Positions 42,038 to 50,947 of a stretch of DNA of 56,164 nucleotides are shown piece by piece. Source of the DNA: a virus. The notes beneath the pieces were generated by a model, which worked only from the letters and a program-made list of their open reading frames with translations, was not told the DNA's origin and searched no databases. The translations under genes were made by a program, and so were the position numbers. Each line of letters begins with the position of its first letter. Positions within the stretch are counted from its first letter, which is position 1. The stretch is taken from positions 1 through 56,164 of IMG/VR virus record IMGVR_UViG_3300005918_000026. One strand, written 5' to 3'.

Positions 42038-42751
42038 ATGGAAAAAAAATATGCTAAAATTGTTGCCGCTAGTTTTGCCAAAGTGGGTACTCAAACGGTA
42101 GATAGGTCATTAAAAGAAAAATGTGAACACGCACAGTCAATTGTTCGACTTAAAAAATATTTTGAGAATGGGAATACATTATTTATTTGTGGTGTTCGAG
42201 AATTTGTTGGCAGGAATATGTCTTATTTTTTCCAAACAATAAGCGATAAGACGCATAATGATGTAAAACACAAAGGAAATGATTATAAAGGAGAGCTTTG
42301 TTTTCTAGGAGAGCAGCAAGCGGTTCAAAAAATGGACATAGATTTTTTAATCGACACTTTCTATAAAAGAAAATAGATGCACGAAACACCCGTTGTGTGG
42401 TTTGAAGAGTTCTTTGAAACAGTTGGGTTTAATTACAAAACAGAAGCATTTAACAAAGAAAAAGGATATCAGTTTTACAATTTAAAAAACAATAATAATT
42501 TACTGTTATATAGGCTTGACGATATTGTCGCTATGATAAAAAATGTTGATATATTCAAAAATAAAGTCATTAGCACAAATATTGGAGCGAAAAAATGGTA
42601 TAAAAGTCAATATAAAAATTTCAAAGATGAGATAAGTTTTTCTGATGAGTATTTAGAAAAACAACTTAATAATGATGTTATGAAATTTTTTTATCTTGAC
42701 AAAGAAAAAGATACATTTATAAAAAAATATAGAGTTGGTGGTAAAATATAA
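42038..42751 (+). pseudogene. NKWYS-family capsule-type protein, split by an in-frame TAG
   Basis: Two consecutive ORFs, 112 and 124 codons, in the same frame, separated by a single TAG at 42374-42376 and followed at once by ATG. The paralogue at 42735 has TGG (Trp) at that position. The joined protein would be 237 residues: a P-loop-like start SFAKVGTQTVDRSL, CGVREFVGRNMSYFF resembling the second sulfotransferase PAPS-site motif, and IGAKKWYKSQYKNFKDEIS with MKFFYLDKE, typical of the NKWYS putative capsular polysaccharide synthesis family. It may be inactivated, or made as two coupled chains. Confidence 0.7.
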
Positions 42752-43446
42752 TAAAACTATAAGAATTGCAAATTTTGCTAAAGTGGGAACGCACACTGTT
42801 ACCAAGTCGCTAAAAAAGGGGTATATAAAGAAAAGTGCTCACTCTACGCATGTTTTAAAACTTTGGAATAATGGTCAAAAAAATGATTTGATTATTGTCG
42901 GGTTTAGAGAATTTGTTGGCAGAAACATGTCTTAATTTTTTCAAACATTTTGCAGTAAAATTTATAATGATGTAAAACACAAAGGGAATAATTATAAGGG
43001 AGAGCGTGGTTTCGTAGGTACGTCAAAAGTTTTGCAAAAAATGGAAACCATATCTTTAGCTGAAATTTTTTTTAAAAGAGGCTGGATGCATGAAACACCG
43101 TTAATATGGATGCAAGAAGCTTTTGATGTCTTGAAATTTGATTGTAAAAAAAGAAACATTTGACAAAGAAAGAAAATATCAGCTTTATGAATTAAAAAGC
43201 GGTAATTATTTATTATTATATCGAGTAGATGGTGTGGATGATATGATTAATGAGTTGGATATTTTTGGCGAAATAAAATATGACAACATAGGGAGTGAAA
43301 AACATTATGGCAATAAGTATAAAGAGTTTAAAGATAACATTTGTTTTACAGATAATTATTTGGAAACTCAATTAAATAATGATATTATGAAATTCTTTTA
43401 TACTGAGAGTGAAATTAATAATTTTATAAAAAAATACAAAAGATGA
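42735..43446 (+). pseudogene. NKWYS-family paralogue with a nonsense codon and a frameshift
   Basis: A tandem paralogue of the preceding gene, about 236 codons if restored. Its start is non-ATG (TTG at 42735 or GTG at 42738), overlapping the end of copy 1. TAA at 42933-42935 replaces the Tyr codon of copy 1 in GRNMSYFF, and seven A residues at 43146-43152 add one base relative to copy 1, shifting the frame after FDCKK. The last part is open again as 102 codons containing IGSEKHYGNKYKEFKDNICF and MKFFYTESE. At least two lesions make a functional product unlikely unless they are sequencing errors. Confidence 0.75.
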
Positions 43447-44378
43447 AATTTTGGAAAAACAAAAAAGTTTTAATCACTGGAGCTAGCGGATTTGTTGGCC
43501 AAAACCTAGTTAAAAAACTCAAAGAAATTGGTGTGAAAAATTTATTAACACCTAGTAGCAGTGAACTTGATTTGACAAGTGAAGCTTCTGTTAAAAAATA
43601 TTTTGAATCTAACAAGCCTGGGATTGTATTTCACATGGCAGGTAAAGTAGGCGGGATAGGAATTAATAAAGAGAAACCAGCTGAGTTTTACTATGACAAT
43701 GCTATTATGGGTTTGTTAATAACACATTACGCGTACAAAACAGGCGTTGAGAAACTAGTTTCCGTTGCCGCTGGATGTGGATACCCACTTGGTCTTGAAA
43801 CTCCATATGCAGAGGAGGATTTTTGGAAAGGCCTCCCTGATGAAAACTCTCTAGGATATTCAATGGCGAAAAAGAATTTAATTTTACAATCATGGACATA
43901 TAGAAAACAATATGGATTCAATTCAACCGTTTTATTGCCAGCCAATATTTATGGACCTCATGACAACTTCAATTTAGATACTTCCCATGTAGTTCCTGCT
44001 CTAATTAAGAAGTTTATAGAGGCTAAGAAAAATAATGATAACTCTGTTGTTGTATGGGGGAGCGGTATTGCCTCTCGAGAATTTCTATATGTAGAAGATA
44101 TGGTCAATGTTTTAGTTGATATTGCAGAAAAATATGATGAAAGTGGACCACTTAATCTTGGAACTGGAGTTGAAACTACTATTAAAGAGCTGATAGAAAC
44201 TATTAAGGAGATAACAGAGTTTGAAGGTGAAATCGTATGGGACTCTTCAAAGCCTGATGGTCAAATAAAGCGTTATTATGATATGAGCAAGCTTGAAAAA
44301 ACTCTTGGGTATGTTCCTTCTACGAAGGTTAAAGATGGATTGATTAAAACTATTAAATGGTATAAAAATGAATATTAA
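43443..44378 (+). CDS. fcl: GDP-L-fucose synthase
   Basis: A 311-residue extended SDR. GDP-fucose synthase hallmarks: LITGASGFVGQNLV, FHMAGKVGGIGINKEKPAEF, the SVAAGCGYP segment, catalytic YSMAKKN (Tyr-x3-Lys), LPANIYGPHDNFNLDTSHVV followed by PALIKKF, and IASREFLYVEDM. It converts GDP-4-keto-6-deoxymannose to GDP-L-fucose. The usual preceding enzyme, GDP-mannose 4,6-dehydratase, is not in this window, so the host may supply the substrate or the gene lies elsewhere. It probably feeds the GT11 fucosyltransferase at 38828. Confidence 0.9.
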   Translation: MKFWKNKKVLITGASGFVGQNLVKKLKEIGVKNLLTPSSSELDLTSEASVKKYFESNKPGIVFHMAGKVGGIGINKEKPAEFYYDNAIMGLLITHYAYKTGVEKLVSVAAGCGYPLGLETPYAEEDFWKGLPDENSLGYSMAKKNLILQSWTYRKQYGFNSTVLLPANIYGPHDNFNLDTSHVVPALIKKFIEAKKNNDNSVVVWGSGIASREFLYVEDMVNVLVDIAEKYDESGPLNLGTGVETTIKELIETIKEITEFEGEIVWDSSKPDGQIKRYYDMSKLEKTLGYVPSTKVKDGLIKTIKWYKNEY

Positions 44379-45078
44379 CGGTCTTAGATTGGATAATAAT
44401 GGAAAATTAGATATTCCAGCCCATATTGAAAATATCAAAATAGATGTTGGCTTATCATGGTGTGCCCCAAACTCTGCCAGATGGTTGTTCGGAGAGGATA
44501 AATTGTTTGTTATTGGGGTAGAGCCAAATGACCAAGCTATTAAAAGTATCAAAGATAAAGGCATGGTTTGGCACAAAACAACAGAAGTTGTTTATAATGA
44601 AGATAATTATATGTTACTTGAATGTGCTCTCGATAATGTTGACGAGTTACAAATGGTTGATTTTTATCACATGGAGGGAGACCCAGGCACATCTAGTTTA
44701 ATGAAGCCGTCTCCAAAGCTTGTAAAAAAACAGAAGATTGATTTTGTAAAAAAAGTTCCCGTTATATCTCTTTCTGATATTTTAGAAAAAATACCTTGGG
44801 ATAGATTTGAATATATCGAACATATTAAAACTGACGCTCAGGGAAAAGATTTATGTGTGTTTATGAGCGCTGGAGACTATATTGAAAAAGTTGTTTACTT
44901 AGATGTTGAAGTGTCTACAGCAGGACACTATATGAATGAGATAAATGAGAACCATGTAGTCCAAATAATCAAAGAAAAAGGATTTAAAGTTCTTAAAAGG
45001 GGCATGAACACTACTTTTTTAAATACGAGATATGAAAATATTCACAAAAACATTAAACATTTAATAATAGGATGTTAA
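44368..45078 (+). CDS. FkbM-type methyltransferase, diverged copy 3
   Basis: A 236-residue protein. The SAM-site strand is atypical (KIDVGLSWCAPNSARWLFGE), followed by FVIGVEPNDQAI as motif II and EHIKTDAQGKDLCVFMSAGD in place of the usual IKIDxEGxE segment. The altered motifs suggest a distinct acceptor or reduced activity. A helix-rich C-terminus ends with NIHKNIKHLIIGC. Its ATG overlaps the fucose synthase stop by 11 bases. Confidence 0.65.
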   Translation: MNINGLRLDNNGKLDIPAHIENIKIDVGLSWCAPNSARWLFGEDKLFVIGVEPNDQAIKSIKDKGMVWHKTTEVVYNEDNYMLLECALDNVDELQMVDFYHMEGDPGTSSLMKPSPKLVKKQKIDFVKKVPVISLSDILEKIPWDRFEYIEHIKTDAQGKDLCVFMSAGDYIEKVVYLDVEVSTAGHYMNEINENHVVQIIKEKGFKVLKRGMNTTFLNTRYENIHKNIKHLIIGC

Positions 45079-45093
45079 AAATTTAAAACAATT

Positions 45094-46080
45094 ATGAAAA
45101 AAATATTAATCACAGGAGGAGCTGGTTTTATAGGTTCTCATTTAGCAAAAAGACTTGTTAAGCAAGGTCATGAAGTTACAGTTGTAGATAATTTTGAAAG
45201 AGGTAAAATTGAATATCTAAAAGACTGTGAGGGTTTTCCTAATTTGCGAATTGTCCATTCGGATTTGCGAGAAATTAGTGAGAATGATAGCGAATCTTTA
45301 TTTGAGGATGTTGATACGGTAATTCACATGGCGTCAAAAGTTGGTGGCATTAACACATATCTTTCAAAACCGTATGAGGTGATGGCGGCTAACATTAAAA
45401 TAGACTCTAATGTTCTTAATGCAGTTATAAAAAATGGAATACCAAGATATTATTATGCATCAAGCGCTCATGTATATCCCAAAAATTTACAAGGCGATAA
45501 AGACTCTCCAAAAATATCGGAGAACGAGGTTATTCCTGCAGACCCAGAGCTTTCTTATGGGTGGGGTAAACTAATTGGAGAAAAAATGGTTGAATACGCA
45601 TGTCAAGAAAACTCTACTTTGCGAGCTGCGGTTGGTCGATTTATAGGTATTTATGGAGAAAATCAAGATTTTGACCTTGAAACAGGTTCTGTAATTCCAG
45701 TTTTTTCACACAGAGCGGTTAAACATCCTGAAATTCCTTTTATTGTTAAAGGTACAGGAGAGGAAACTAGGTCTTATTGTTTTATAGAGGATGCTTTAGA
45801 TTGTATTGAGTTAATGTTGGATAAATTAGACAACCAGCAGATAATAGGCCCTCTTAACGTTGGAAAGGAAGAAAGAATATCAATTAAGAATATTGCTGAA
45901 AAAATCATTGACATTTCTGGTAAAAATGTTTATATTGATTTTGATAGGAGTTGTAAGACTGTTATTTGGGGGCAATGGTGTGATTTATCAAAAACAAAGA
46001 AAGTTCTTGACTGGGAGGCAAAAACCACCATGGAGCAAGGGTTAAAAAAAGTTTACGAAGATATTAAAAAAAGATTATAA
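45094..46080 (+). CDS. NAD-dependent sugar epimerase (GDP-mannose epimerase-like SDR)
   Basis: A 328-residue protein. The Rossmann motif ITGGAGFIGSHLAKRLVKQG is at 6-25, with VIHMASKVGGINTYLSKP and YYASSAHVYP, catalytic SYGWGKLIGEKM (Tyr-x3-Lys) and GTGEETRSYCFIEDALDC. The MASKVGGI and SSxxVYP elements place it near GDP-mannose 3,5-epimerase and related 4-epimerases. Substrate specificity remains open. It stops one base into the next ATG (TAATG). Confidence 0.82.
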   Translation: MKKILITGGAGFIGSHLAKRLVKQGHEVTVVDNFERGKIEYLKDCEGFPNLRIVHSDLREISENDSESLFEDVDTVIHMASKVGGINTYLSKPYEVMAANIKIDSNVLNAVIKNGIPRYYYASSAHVYPKNLQGDKDSPKISENEVIPADPELSYGWGKLIGEKMVEYACQENSTLRAAVGRFIGIYGENQDFDLETGSVIPVFSHRAVKHPEIPFIVKGTGEETRSYCFIEDALDCIELMLDKLDNQQIIGPLNVGKEERISIKNIAEKIIDISGKNVYIDFDRSCKTVIWGQWCDLSKTKKVLDWEAKTTMEQGLKKVYEDIKKRL

Positions 46081-46508
46081 TGAAAGAAAGAAAATACTTA
46101 CCAACGCTATCCGAACTTGTAGATAGATTGTCTATTGCACAATTAAAAGAAGTTTTCATCACAGAACATAAAGAGGAATATGGAGATGAAATTAAAGATA
46201 TTCTTCACGATATTGACCTGCTTTTAATAGAACAGGCCGAGCTAAATGGTGATGAGAAACCAACTATTAATGCTGAAACAATTAGAGCGATAGTTGTATT
46301 ATCTCAAATGAATTTGCACATCTGGCACAATGAGTCAAATTATAGAAAAGGTATTAAAGATGGTAATGACTTAGAATTGACACATGGTCTCAACGGAATA
46401 AGAAATGTTGCAAAAAACAAAATTCAAGAGCGTGTTGGCGGTCGTAAAGATTATAAAATAGATTGCTTAGCTGCTGATTTTAAAGACTGGGAGATTAGCT
46501 GGAATTAA
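46080..46508 (+). CDS. DUF4254-like protein
   Basis: A 142-residue helical protein. LPTLSELVDRLSIAQLKEVFI at the start and the central MNLHIWHNESNYRKGIKDGN resemble the DUF4254 pattern, in which a RLSI-x-x-LK helix precedes a W/ED-rich helix. Such genes occur in bacterial polysaccharide clusters but have no established function. It sits between the epimerase and the heptose-kinase-like gene, which fits a helper role. Confidence 0.55.
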   Translation: MKERKYLPTLSELVDRLSIAQLKEVFITEHKEEYGDEIKDILHDIDLLLIEQAELNGDEKPTINAETIRAIVVLSQMNLHIWHNESNYRKGIKDGNDLELTHGLNGIRNVAKNKIQERVGGRKDYKIDCLAADFKDWEISWN

Positions 46509-46519
46509 AAACTGATTTA

Positions 46520-47266
46520 ATGAAAAAAATTTTAGTAATTGGCGACAGTTGCCAAGATATATACATTTATGGAAAGTGTGAAAGACTTTGTCCTGATGCG
46601 CCCGTTCCCGTTTTTACTCCAAAACATAAAACTGAAACAGGCGGCATGGCAAAAAATGTATACAATAATCTGGTGAGCCTGGAAAGTGATTGTCATCTGT
46701 TAACTAATCAGACAGAAATTACAAAAACGAGATATGTTGACGACAAAACAAATCAGATGTTGGTACGTGTAGATGTTGGCGAAGACGATGTTGACGAAAT
46801 TGATTTACATGACGTAGAGTTGGGAAAATATGATGCAATTGTTATATCAGACTATGTAAAAGGATTCTTAAATCAAAAAACAATTCAACTGTTGTGTGAG
46901 TCGCACGATACTGTTATCATCGACACAAAAAGACTTCTTGGAAAATACATTGAGAAAGCTGCTTTTATTAAATTGAATGGTCAAGAATATAAACAATCGA
47001 AACACATCTTAGAAACTCTTCCTCATTTAGAAGATAAGATTTTAATTACTCTTGGCAATGGTGGTTGTACTTATCAAGGATGTAATTATCCTGTAGAAAA
47101 AGTTGATATTAAAGACCAGACTGGGGCTGGCGATACTTTTACAGCTGCCTTTATCTTAAAATTTTTAGAAGAAAAAGACATTTCAAAATCTATTATATAT
47201 GCTAACGATTGTGCAACTCAAGTAGTTCAAAAACGAGGAGTTGCTACAGTTAAAAAAACTAAATAA
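46520..47266 (+). CDS. PfkB-family sugar kinase, heptose-7-phosphate kinase-like
   Basis: A 248-residue protein. LVIGDSCQDIYIYGKCERLC followed by PDAPVPVF and TGGMAKNVYNNL corresponds to the HldE/RfaE kinase N-terminus. VISDYVKGFL and the catalytic-site DQTGAGDTFTAAFILKFLEE follow (GAGD with the catalytic Asp). Bacterial RfaE/HldE is about 475 residues with a second nucleotidyltransferase domain, absent here. It probably phosphorylates a heptose-7-phosphate en route to NDP-heptose; partner enzymes are not in the window. Confidence 0.82.
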   Translation: MKKILVIGDSCQDIYIYGKCERLCPDAPVPVFTPKHKTETGGMAKNVYNNLVSLESDCHLLTNQTEITKTRYVDDKTNQMLVRVDVGEDDVDEIDLHDVELGKYDAIVISDYVKGFLNQKTIQLLCESHDTVIIDTKRLLGKYIEKAAFIKLNGQEYKQSKHILETLPHLEDKILITLGNGGCTYQGCNYPVEKVDIKDQTGAGDTFTAAFILKFLEEKDISKSIIYANDCATQVVQKRGVATVKKTK

Positions 47267-47271
47267 CACTT

Positions 47272-48249
47272 ATGAAACCAATAGATTACAAAACAACAGA
47301 CGATAAATCATATTATAAAAGAAAAGATTATTCAGTAAAGATTAATGCAGTTGATAATATTGTGAAAAGCCTACAAGGTGTAAATAAAATTTTTGATTGT
47401 GGTTGTAACAATGGTAATGTATCATATCCTTTACAAAAAAAATATAATAAAACGGTTATAGGTATGGATTTATCTACCGATTTAAACCCGCCTAAAGATT
47501 ATAGTTTTATTAATGGAGATATTGCTAAAATCAATCATAATTTATCTAGTGATTGTACAATTTTTTTAAGCCTATACCACCATATGTTAGGCAAATACGG
47601 TTTAGATGTTGCAGACGATATATTTTATAAGCTATTGTTTAATAGTAAATATTTAATATTTGATACTGGAAATGTATCAGAAAGCCAAAGAAGAGACCAT
47701 TATTGGTATAAAAAACAAAAGGAACATTTTAAAAATGAAGATGAATTATTAAATCATTTTGGCGTTAAATATGAAAGGTATAATTCTTATAATGTGGGGG
47801 GCGGTGCTAGAAGCATTGTTCTTTTTAAAAATGATAAAACTACCGATTTTAAAGTATTACAAACACTTAAAAGAAAACATGGGTCTGAAAAACAAAATAA
47901 AGGACTGTTTGGCATTAATACTCCTGGGACTAATTTTTATGATAGTAAAGTTGCAACGGTTTTTACTCAATTAAAATTAGGAAATAAAACTATGTTTGGG
48001 AAAAAAGTAGTTATACCAAATCGACATGATACAGAAATGGAAAATATCAACCTAGCTTATCAACATATCAGTTCTGATAAATTAATTAAATTTTATGGTT
48101 ATCATGAAACATATGGATTTTTATTTGAATGGGTTGATGATTTTAAATATTTAAATAGAACTAAATTAACAGTGGGCAGCGTAGAGCTTGTTGATGTTGA
48201 TGTGATAGAAATAAATGGTGTAAAAAAATATATTGATTTTGAAAGATAA
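47272..48249 (+). CDS. Methyltransferase-like protein with a kinase-like C-terminal region
   Basis: A 325-residue protein. The first half (about 1-200) is a class I SAM-dependent methyltransferase: NKIFDCGCNNGNVSYPLQ, VIGMDLSTDLNPP and TIFLSLYHHMLG. The second half carries SKVATVFTQLKLGNKTMFGK and LIKFYGYHETYGFLFEWVDD, reminiscent of the start of a phosphotransferase/protein-kinase-like fold but ending early. The fusion is unusual; methylation of a sugar or phospho-sugar is possible. Its 3' end overlaps the WecB-like gene. Confidence 0.65.
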   Translation: MKPIDYKTTDDKSYYKRKDYSVKINAVDNIVKSLQGVNKIFDCGCNNGNVSYPLQKKYNKTVIGMDLSTDLNPPKDYSFINGDIAKINHNLSSDCTIFLSLYHHMLGKYGLDVADDIFYKLLFNSKYLIFDTGNVSESQRRDHYWYKKQKEHFKNEDELLNHFGVKYERYNSYNVGGGARSIVLFKNDKTTDFKVLQTLKRKHGSEKQNKGLFGINTPGTNFYDSKVATVFTQLKLGNKTMFGKKVVIPNRHDTEMENINLAYQHISSDKLIKFYGYHETYGFLFEWVDDFKYLNRTKLTVGSVELVDVDVIEINGVKKYIDFER

Positions 48250-49249
48250 ACAGATATTAGTAACTTACGGCACTAGACCAGAATATATAAAAATTCTACC
48301 TCTTATTAAGGAGATGGAAAAAAGACAAATGCGATTTAAAACTTTGTTTACAGGGCAACATAAAGATATTGTTCCTGATGGGGCAGATTTCAACTTAGAA
48401 ATGAAAGATTTCGGCGGCAACAGATTAGACTCTGTTTTGAAAAACTGCCTGTCAACCCCTGAGGTATGTTTTGAGGGTATTAAATATGTTTTGGTACAAG
48501 GAGATACTACGTCGGTAGTTGGTCTAGCTATGGCCGCAATGCACAGACAAATCAAGGTGATTCACCTAGAGGCTGGACTTAGAACTTATGATAAGAAGAA
48601 TCCATACCCAGAAGAGACAAACAGGAGAATAGTATCATCAATTGCTGATATTCACCTGTGTCCAACAGTTTTAAATAAAGAGAATTTGAAAAATGAAAAA
48701 GTGGGGGGTGATATATATATTGTAGGAAACACTGTGTTAGATAATTTGCTGGAATATAAAAAAGATTGTGAATATACAAATAAAGTTTTGGTCACAATGC
48801 ACAGGCGAGAAAATCATTGGAACATGCATAAATGGTTTGCGGAAATAAATCTACTTGCTAAAACACACTCTCATTTGGAGTTTATTATACCATTGCATCC
48901 AAATCCAAACGTGCAAAAACATAAACATTTGTTAGAAAATGTTAAAATTGTTAATCCTCTTTCTCACGATGAGCTTATTAAAATCTTAGTTAAATGTCGA
49001 TTTGTAATAACGGATAGTGGAGGCTTGCAAGAAGAGTGCAGTTACTTCAATAAGAAGTGTCTAGTTTGCCGAAAAGTTACCGAGAGGCCAGAGTCAGTGG
49101 GCTCTACAAGTTTTATGGTAGAAGACCCTTTCGATTTAAGTATATTATTTAATATTTATATATATGATTATAAGACAGATACAGTTTCTCCATATGGAGA
49201 TGGAAAAAGCGCAAAAAAGATTTGTGACATTTTTCAAGATAACTATTAG
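48233..49249 (+). CDS. wecB: UDP-N-acetylglucosamine 2-epimerase (WecB-like)
   Basis: A 338-residue protein. Family motifs are complete: VTYGTRPEYIKILPLI, HLEAGLRTYD, PEETNRRIVSSIAD, LCPTVLNKENLKNE, VTMHRRENHW, ITDSGGLQEE and TERPESVGS. It makes UDP-ManNAc from UDP-GlcNAc for polysaccharide synthesis. The start is non-ATG: TTG at 48233 (or a second TTG at 48239), overlapping the upstream gene by 17 bases, with no usable ATG nearby. It is the last gene of the continuous cluster. Confidence 0.92.
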   Translation: MILKDKQILVTYGTRPEYIKILPLIKEMEKRQMRFKTLFTGQHKDIVPDGADFNLEMKDFGGNRLDSVLKNCLSTPEVCFEGIKYVLVQGDTTSVVGLAMAAMHRQIKVIHLEAGLRTYDKKNPYPEETNRRIVSSIADIHLCPTVLNKENLKNEKVGGDIYIVGNTVLDNLLEYKKDCEYTNKVLVTMHRRENHWNMHKWFAEINLLAKTHSHLEFIIPLHPNPNVQKHKHLLENVKIVNPLSHDELIKILVKCRFVITDSGGLQEECSYFNKKCLVCRKVTERPESVGSTSFMVEDPFDLSILFNIYIYDYKTDTVSPYGDGKSAKKICDIFQDNY

Positions 49250-49313
49250 TAAGAAAAATTTGATTATATCAAAATAATTTCTTATTATTGCACTGTATGG
49301 AAAATTTTAAAGT

Positions 49314-50873
49314 ATGAGATTCAAAGATTTAACATCTAAACAAATCTCCTATGCTAAAGAAGTCTACTATAATAAAGACTTATCTTGGGACGAGCGCATG
49401 GGGATTCTACAAAAACTTTTTGAAAAATGTGAGCGAACCACAAGAAAGTGGCTTATTACGCTTGGGATTGTCACCAATCAAAAGAAGGACTCTGAGGATT
49501 CGGAGCAATATGAGGAGGCGAAAAAAAAGACTCATGATAAAACTAAAAAAAGGTTTTTGATAACGTGGGCTCAAAACAACACGCCTGTACATAAACCGTT
49601 TTTTGATAATATGAAGGCGTATGCTGAATTTATTGATGCCGACATTCATGTTATCGCTGGTCGATATAAAAATCCAACATCTGTATTTTCTGATTACGCT
49701 CATGATTACTGGGTTGATGATGTACTTCCGTTTTTGGATGCAAATCGACATGATATTCATAAGTATGTGTCGGTAATGTCAGATGTGAAGATTCAACCAA
49801 CAGCCGTTAATCCACTTAGCGGTTTAGAGGGAATGAGTGGAATTAATTCTTGCGTATTTGGTTCTCCCCGTGTCCACCTCAAGGTGATTGCGGCTATGGA
49901 GGGTCACAAGCCGAAGATAATGATGACAACTGGGTCTGTTACTAAGAAGAATTATACAGATTCTAAAGTAGGCAAAAAAGGTGAATTTCATCATACACTT
50001 GGATTTGTAATTGTAGAAATAAGTAGTGAAGACAAATTCTTTGCTCGTCAGGTAACTGCAAAGCAAAACGGGAGTTTCTGTGATTTAATATTCGAAGTTA
50101 AAGACGGAGATGTGGAAGAAATTGACAGAGTAGCTGCAGCTGTACTTGGAGATATTCATCTACATAACATAGACAAAGATGTTATTGATACAACTGTTGA
50201 TTTTTTAGATAGAATAAAACCTAAACATACTATACTTCATGATTTATTTGATGGGTGGTCAATTAGTCACTGGCATACTAAAAATCCAATAAAACTTTAT
50301 CAAAAACAATTAGATGGTTCCGATTCTTTAAAGAAGGAAATAAGTCAGATGGTTGATTGGCTAGAAGACATGAGAAGGTATAATCTTGTTATAGTTCGAA
50401 GTAATCATGATGATTTTGTTGATAGGTGGGTAGTTAATAGTGACTGGAAGAAAAATATTATAAATTCGGTTGAATATATGGAATATGCTAAAGTTCTGTT
50501 ACAGGGCGAGGCTCCTAATGGAATTATCCCATATGTAATAAATAAGAATTTTAATGATATTAAAACTCTTAGTCGAACAGATAGTTACATTGTTAAAGGT
50601 TGGGAACTTGGAGCTCATGGAGACTATGGTCAAAATGGAAGTCGAGGCAGTATAGGACAATTTAGAAGGTTAAATACAAAGGTGGTTACAGCCCATTCGC
50701 ACACTCCCGCTAGACAAGATGGTGCATTAACCGTTGGAACTACAACTAAGCTGAAAATGGATTATAATGAAGGAGGTCCTAGCACTTGGTTACATTCTCA
50801 TGTAATCATTCATGAGAGCGGAAAAGCTCAACATATAATTATTATTGGGGGGGAATTTACAACCTTGATATAA
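49314..50873 (+). CDS. Calcineurin-like metallophosphoesterase, T5 A1-like
   Basis: A 519-residue protein. An unassigned N-terminal half includes VIAGRYKNPTS. A metallophosphoesterase core follows with the ligands in order: LGDIHLHN (about 280), HDLFDGWSISHWH (about 310), VRSNHDDFVDRW (about 363), ELGAHGD (about 436) and TAHSHTP (about 461). The HDLFD-S-SHWH and NHDDFV-RW pattern resembles phage T5 protein A1, required early in infection for host DNA degradation and second-step DNA transfer. Such a role here is inference. No late motif is present, and a strong terminator follows. Confidence 0.7.
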   Translation: MRFKDLTSKQISYAKEVYYNKDLSWDERMGILQKLFEKCERTTRKWLITLGIVTNQKKDSEDSEQYEEAKKKTHDKTKKRFLITWAQNNTPVHKPFFDNMKAYAEFIDADIHVIAGRYKNPTSVFSDYAHDYWVDDVLPFLDANRHDIHKYVSVMSDVKIQPTAVNPLSGLEGMSGINSCVFGSPRVHLKVIAAMEGHKPKIMMTTGSVTKKNYTDSKVGKKGEFHHTLGFVIVEISSEDKFFARQVTAKQNGSFCDLIFEVKDGDVEEIDRVAAAVLGDIHLHNIDKDVIDTTVDFLDRIKPKHTILHDLFDGWSISHWHTKNPIKLYQKQLDGSDSLKKEISQMVDWLEDMRRYNLVIVRSNHDDFVDRWVVNSDWKKNIINSVEYMEYAKVLLQGEAPNGIIPYVINKNFNDIKTLSRTDSYIVKGWELGAHGDYGQNGSRGSIGQFRRLNTKVVTAHSHTPARQDGALTVGTTTKLKMDYNEGGPSTWLHSHVIIHESGKAQHIIIIGGEFTTLI

Positions 50874-50892
50874 AATTTTTATAACTCAAAAT

Positions 50893-50926
50893 AAAAAAGC
50901 CTTTACTTTCGTAGGGGCTTTTTTTA
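50893..50926 (+). terminator. Terminator after the metallophosphoesterase gene
   Basis: AAAAAAGCCTTTAC, loop TTTC, then GTAGGGGCTTTTTT with two G-T pairs, followed by a T run; 20 bases past the stop. Confidence 0.75.
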
Positions 50927-50947
50927 TTTTATAAGAAATATTGAGTT

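Noticed and set aside
42374-42376. Amber codon recoding
   Set aside because: TAG is a normal stop at other genes (for example 52238, 53565 and 55853), so readthrough as an amino acid is not supported.
42735-43446. Second NKWYS copy as two independent small genes
   Set aside because: Alignment with copy 1 shows the same residues continuing in frame across the TAA and after the A7 shift, which fits decay of one gene better than two new genes.
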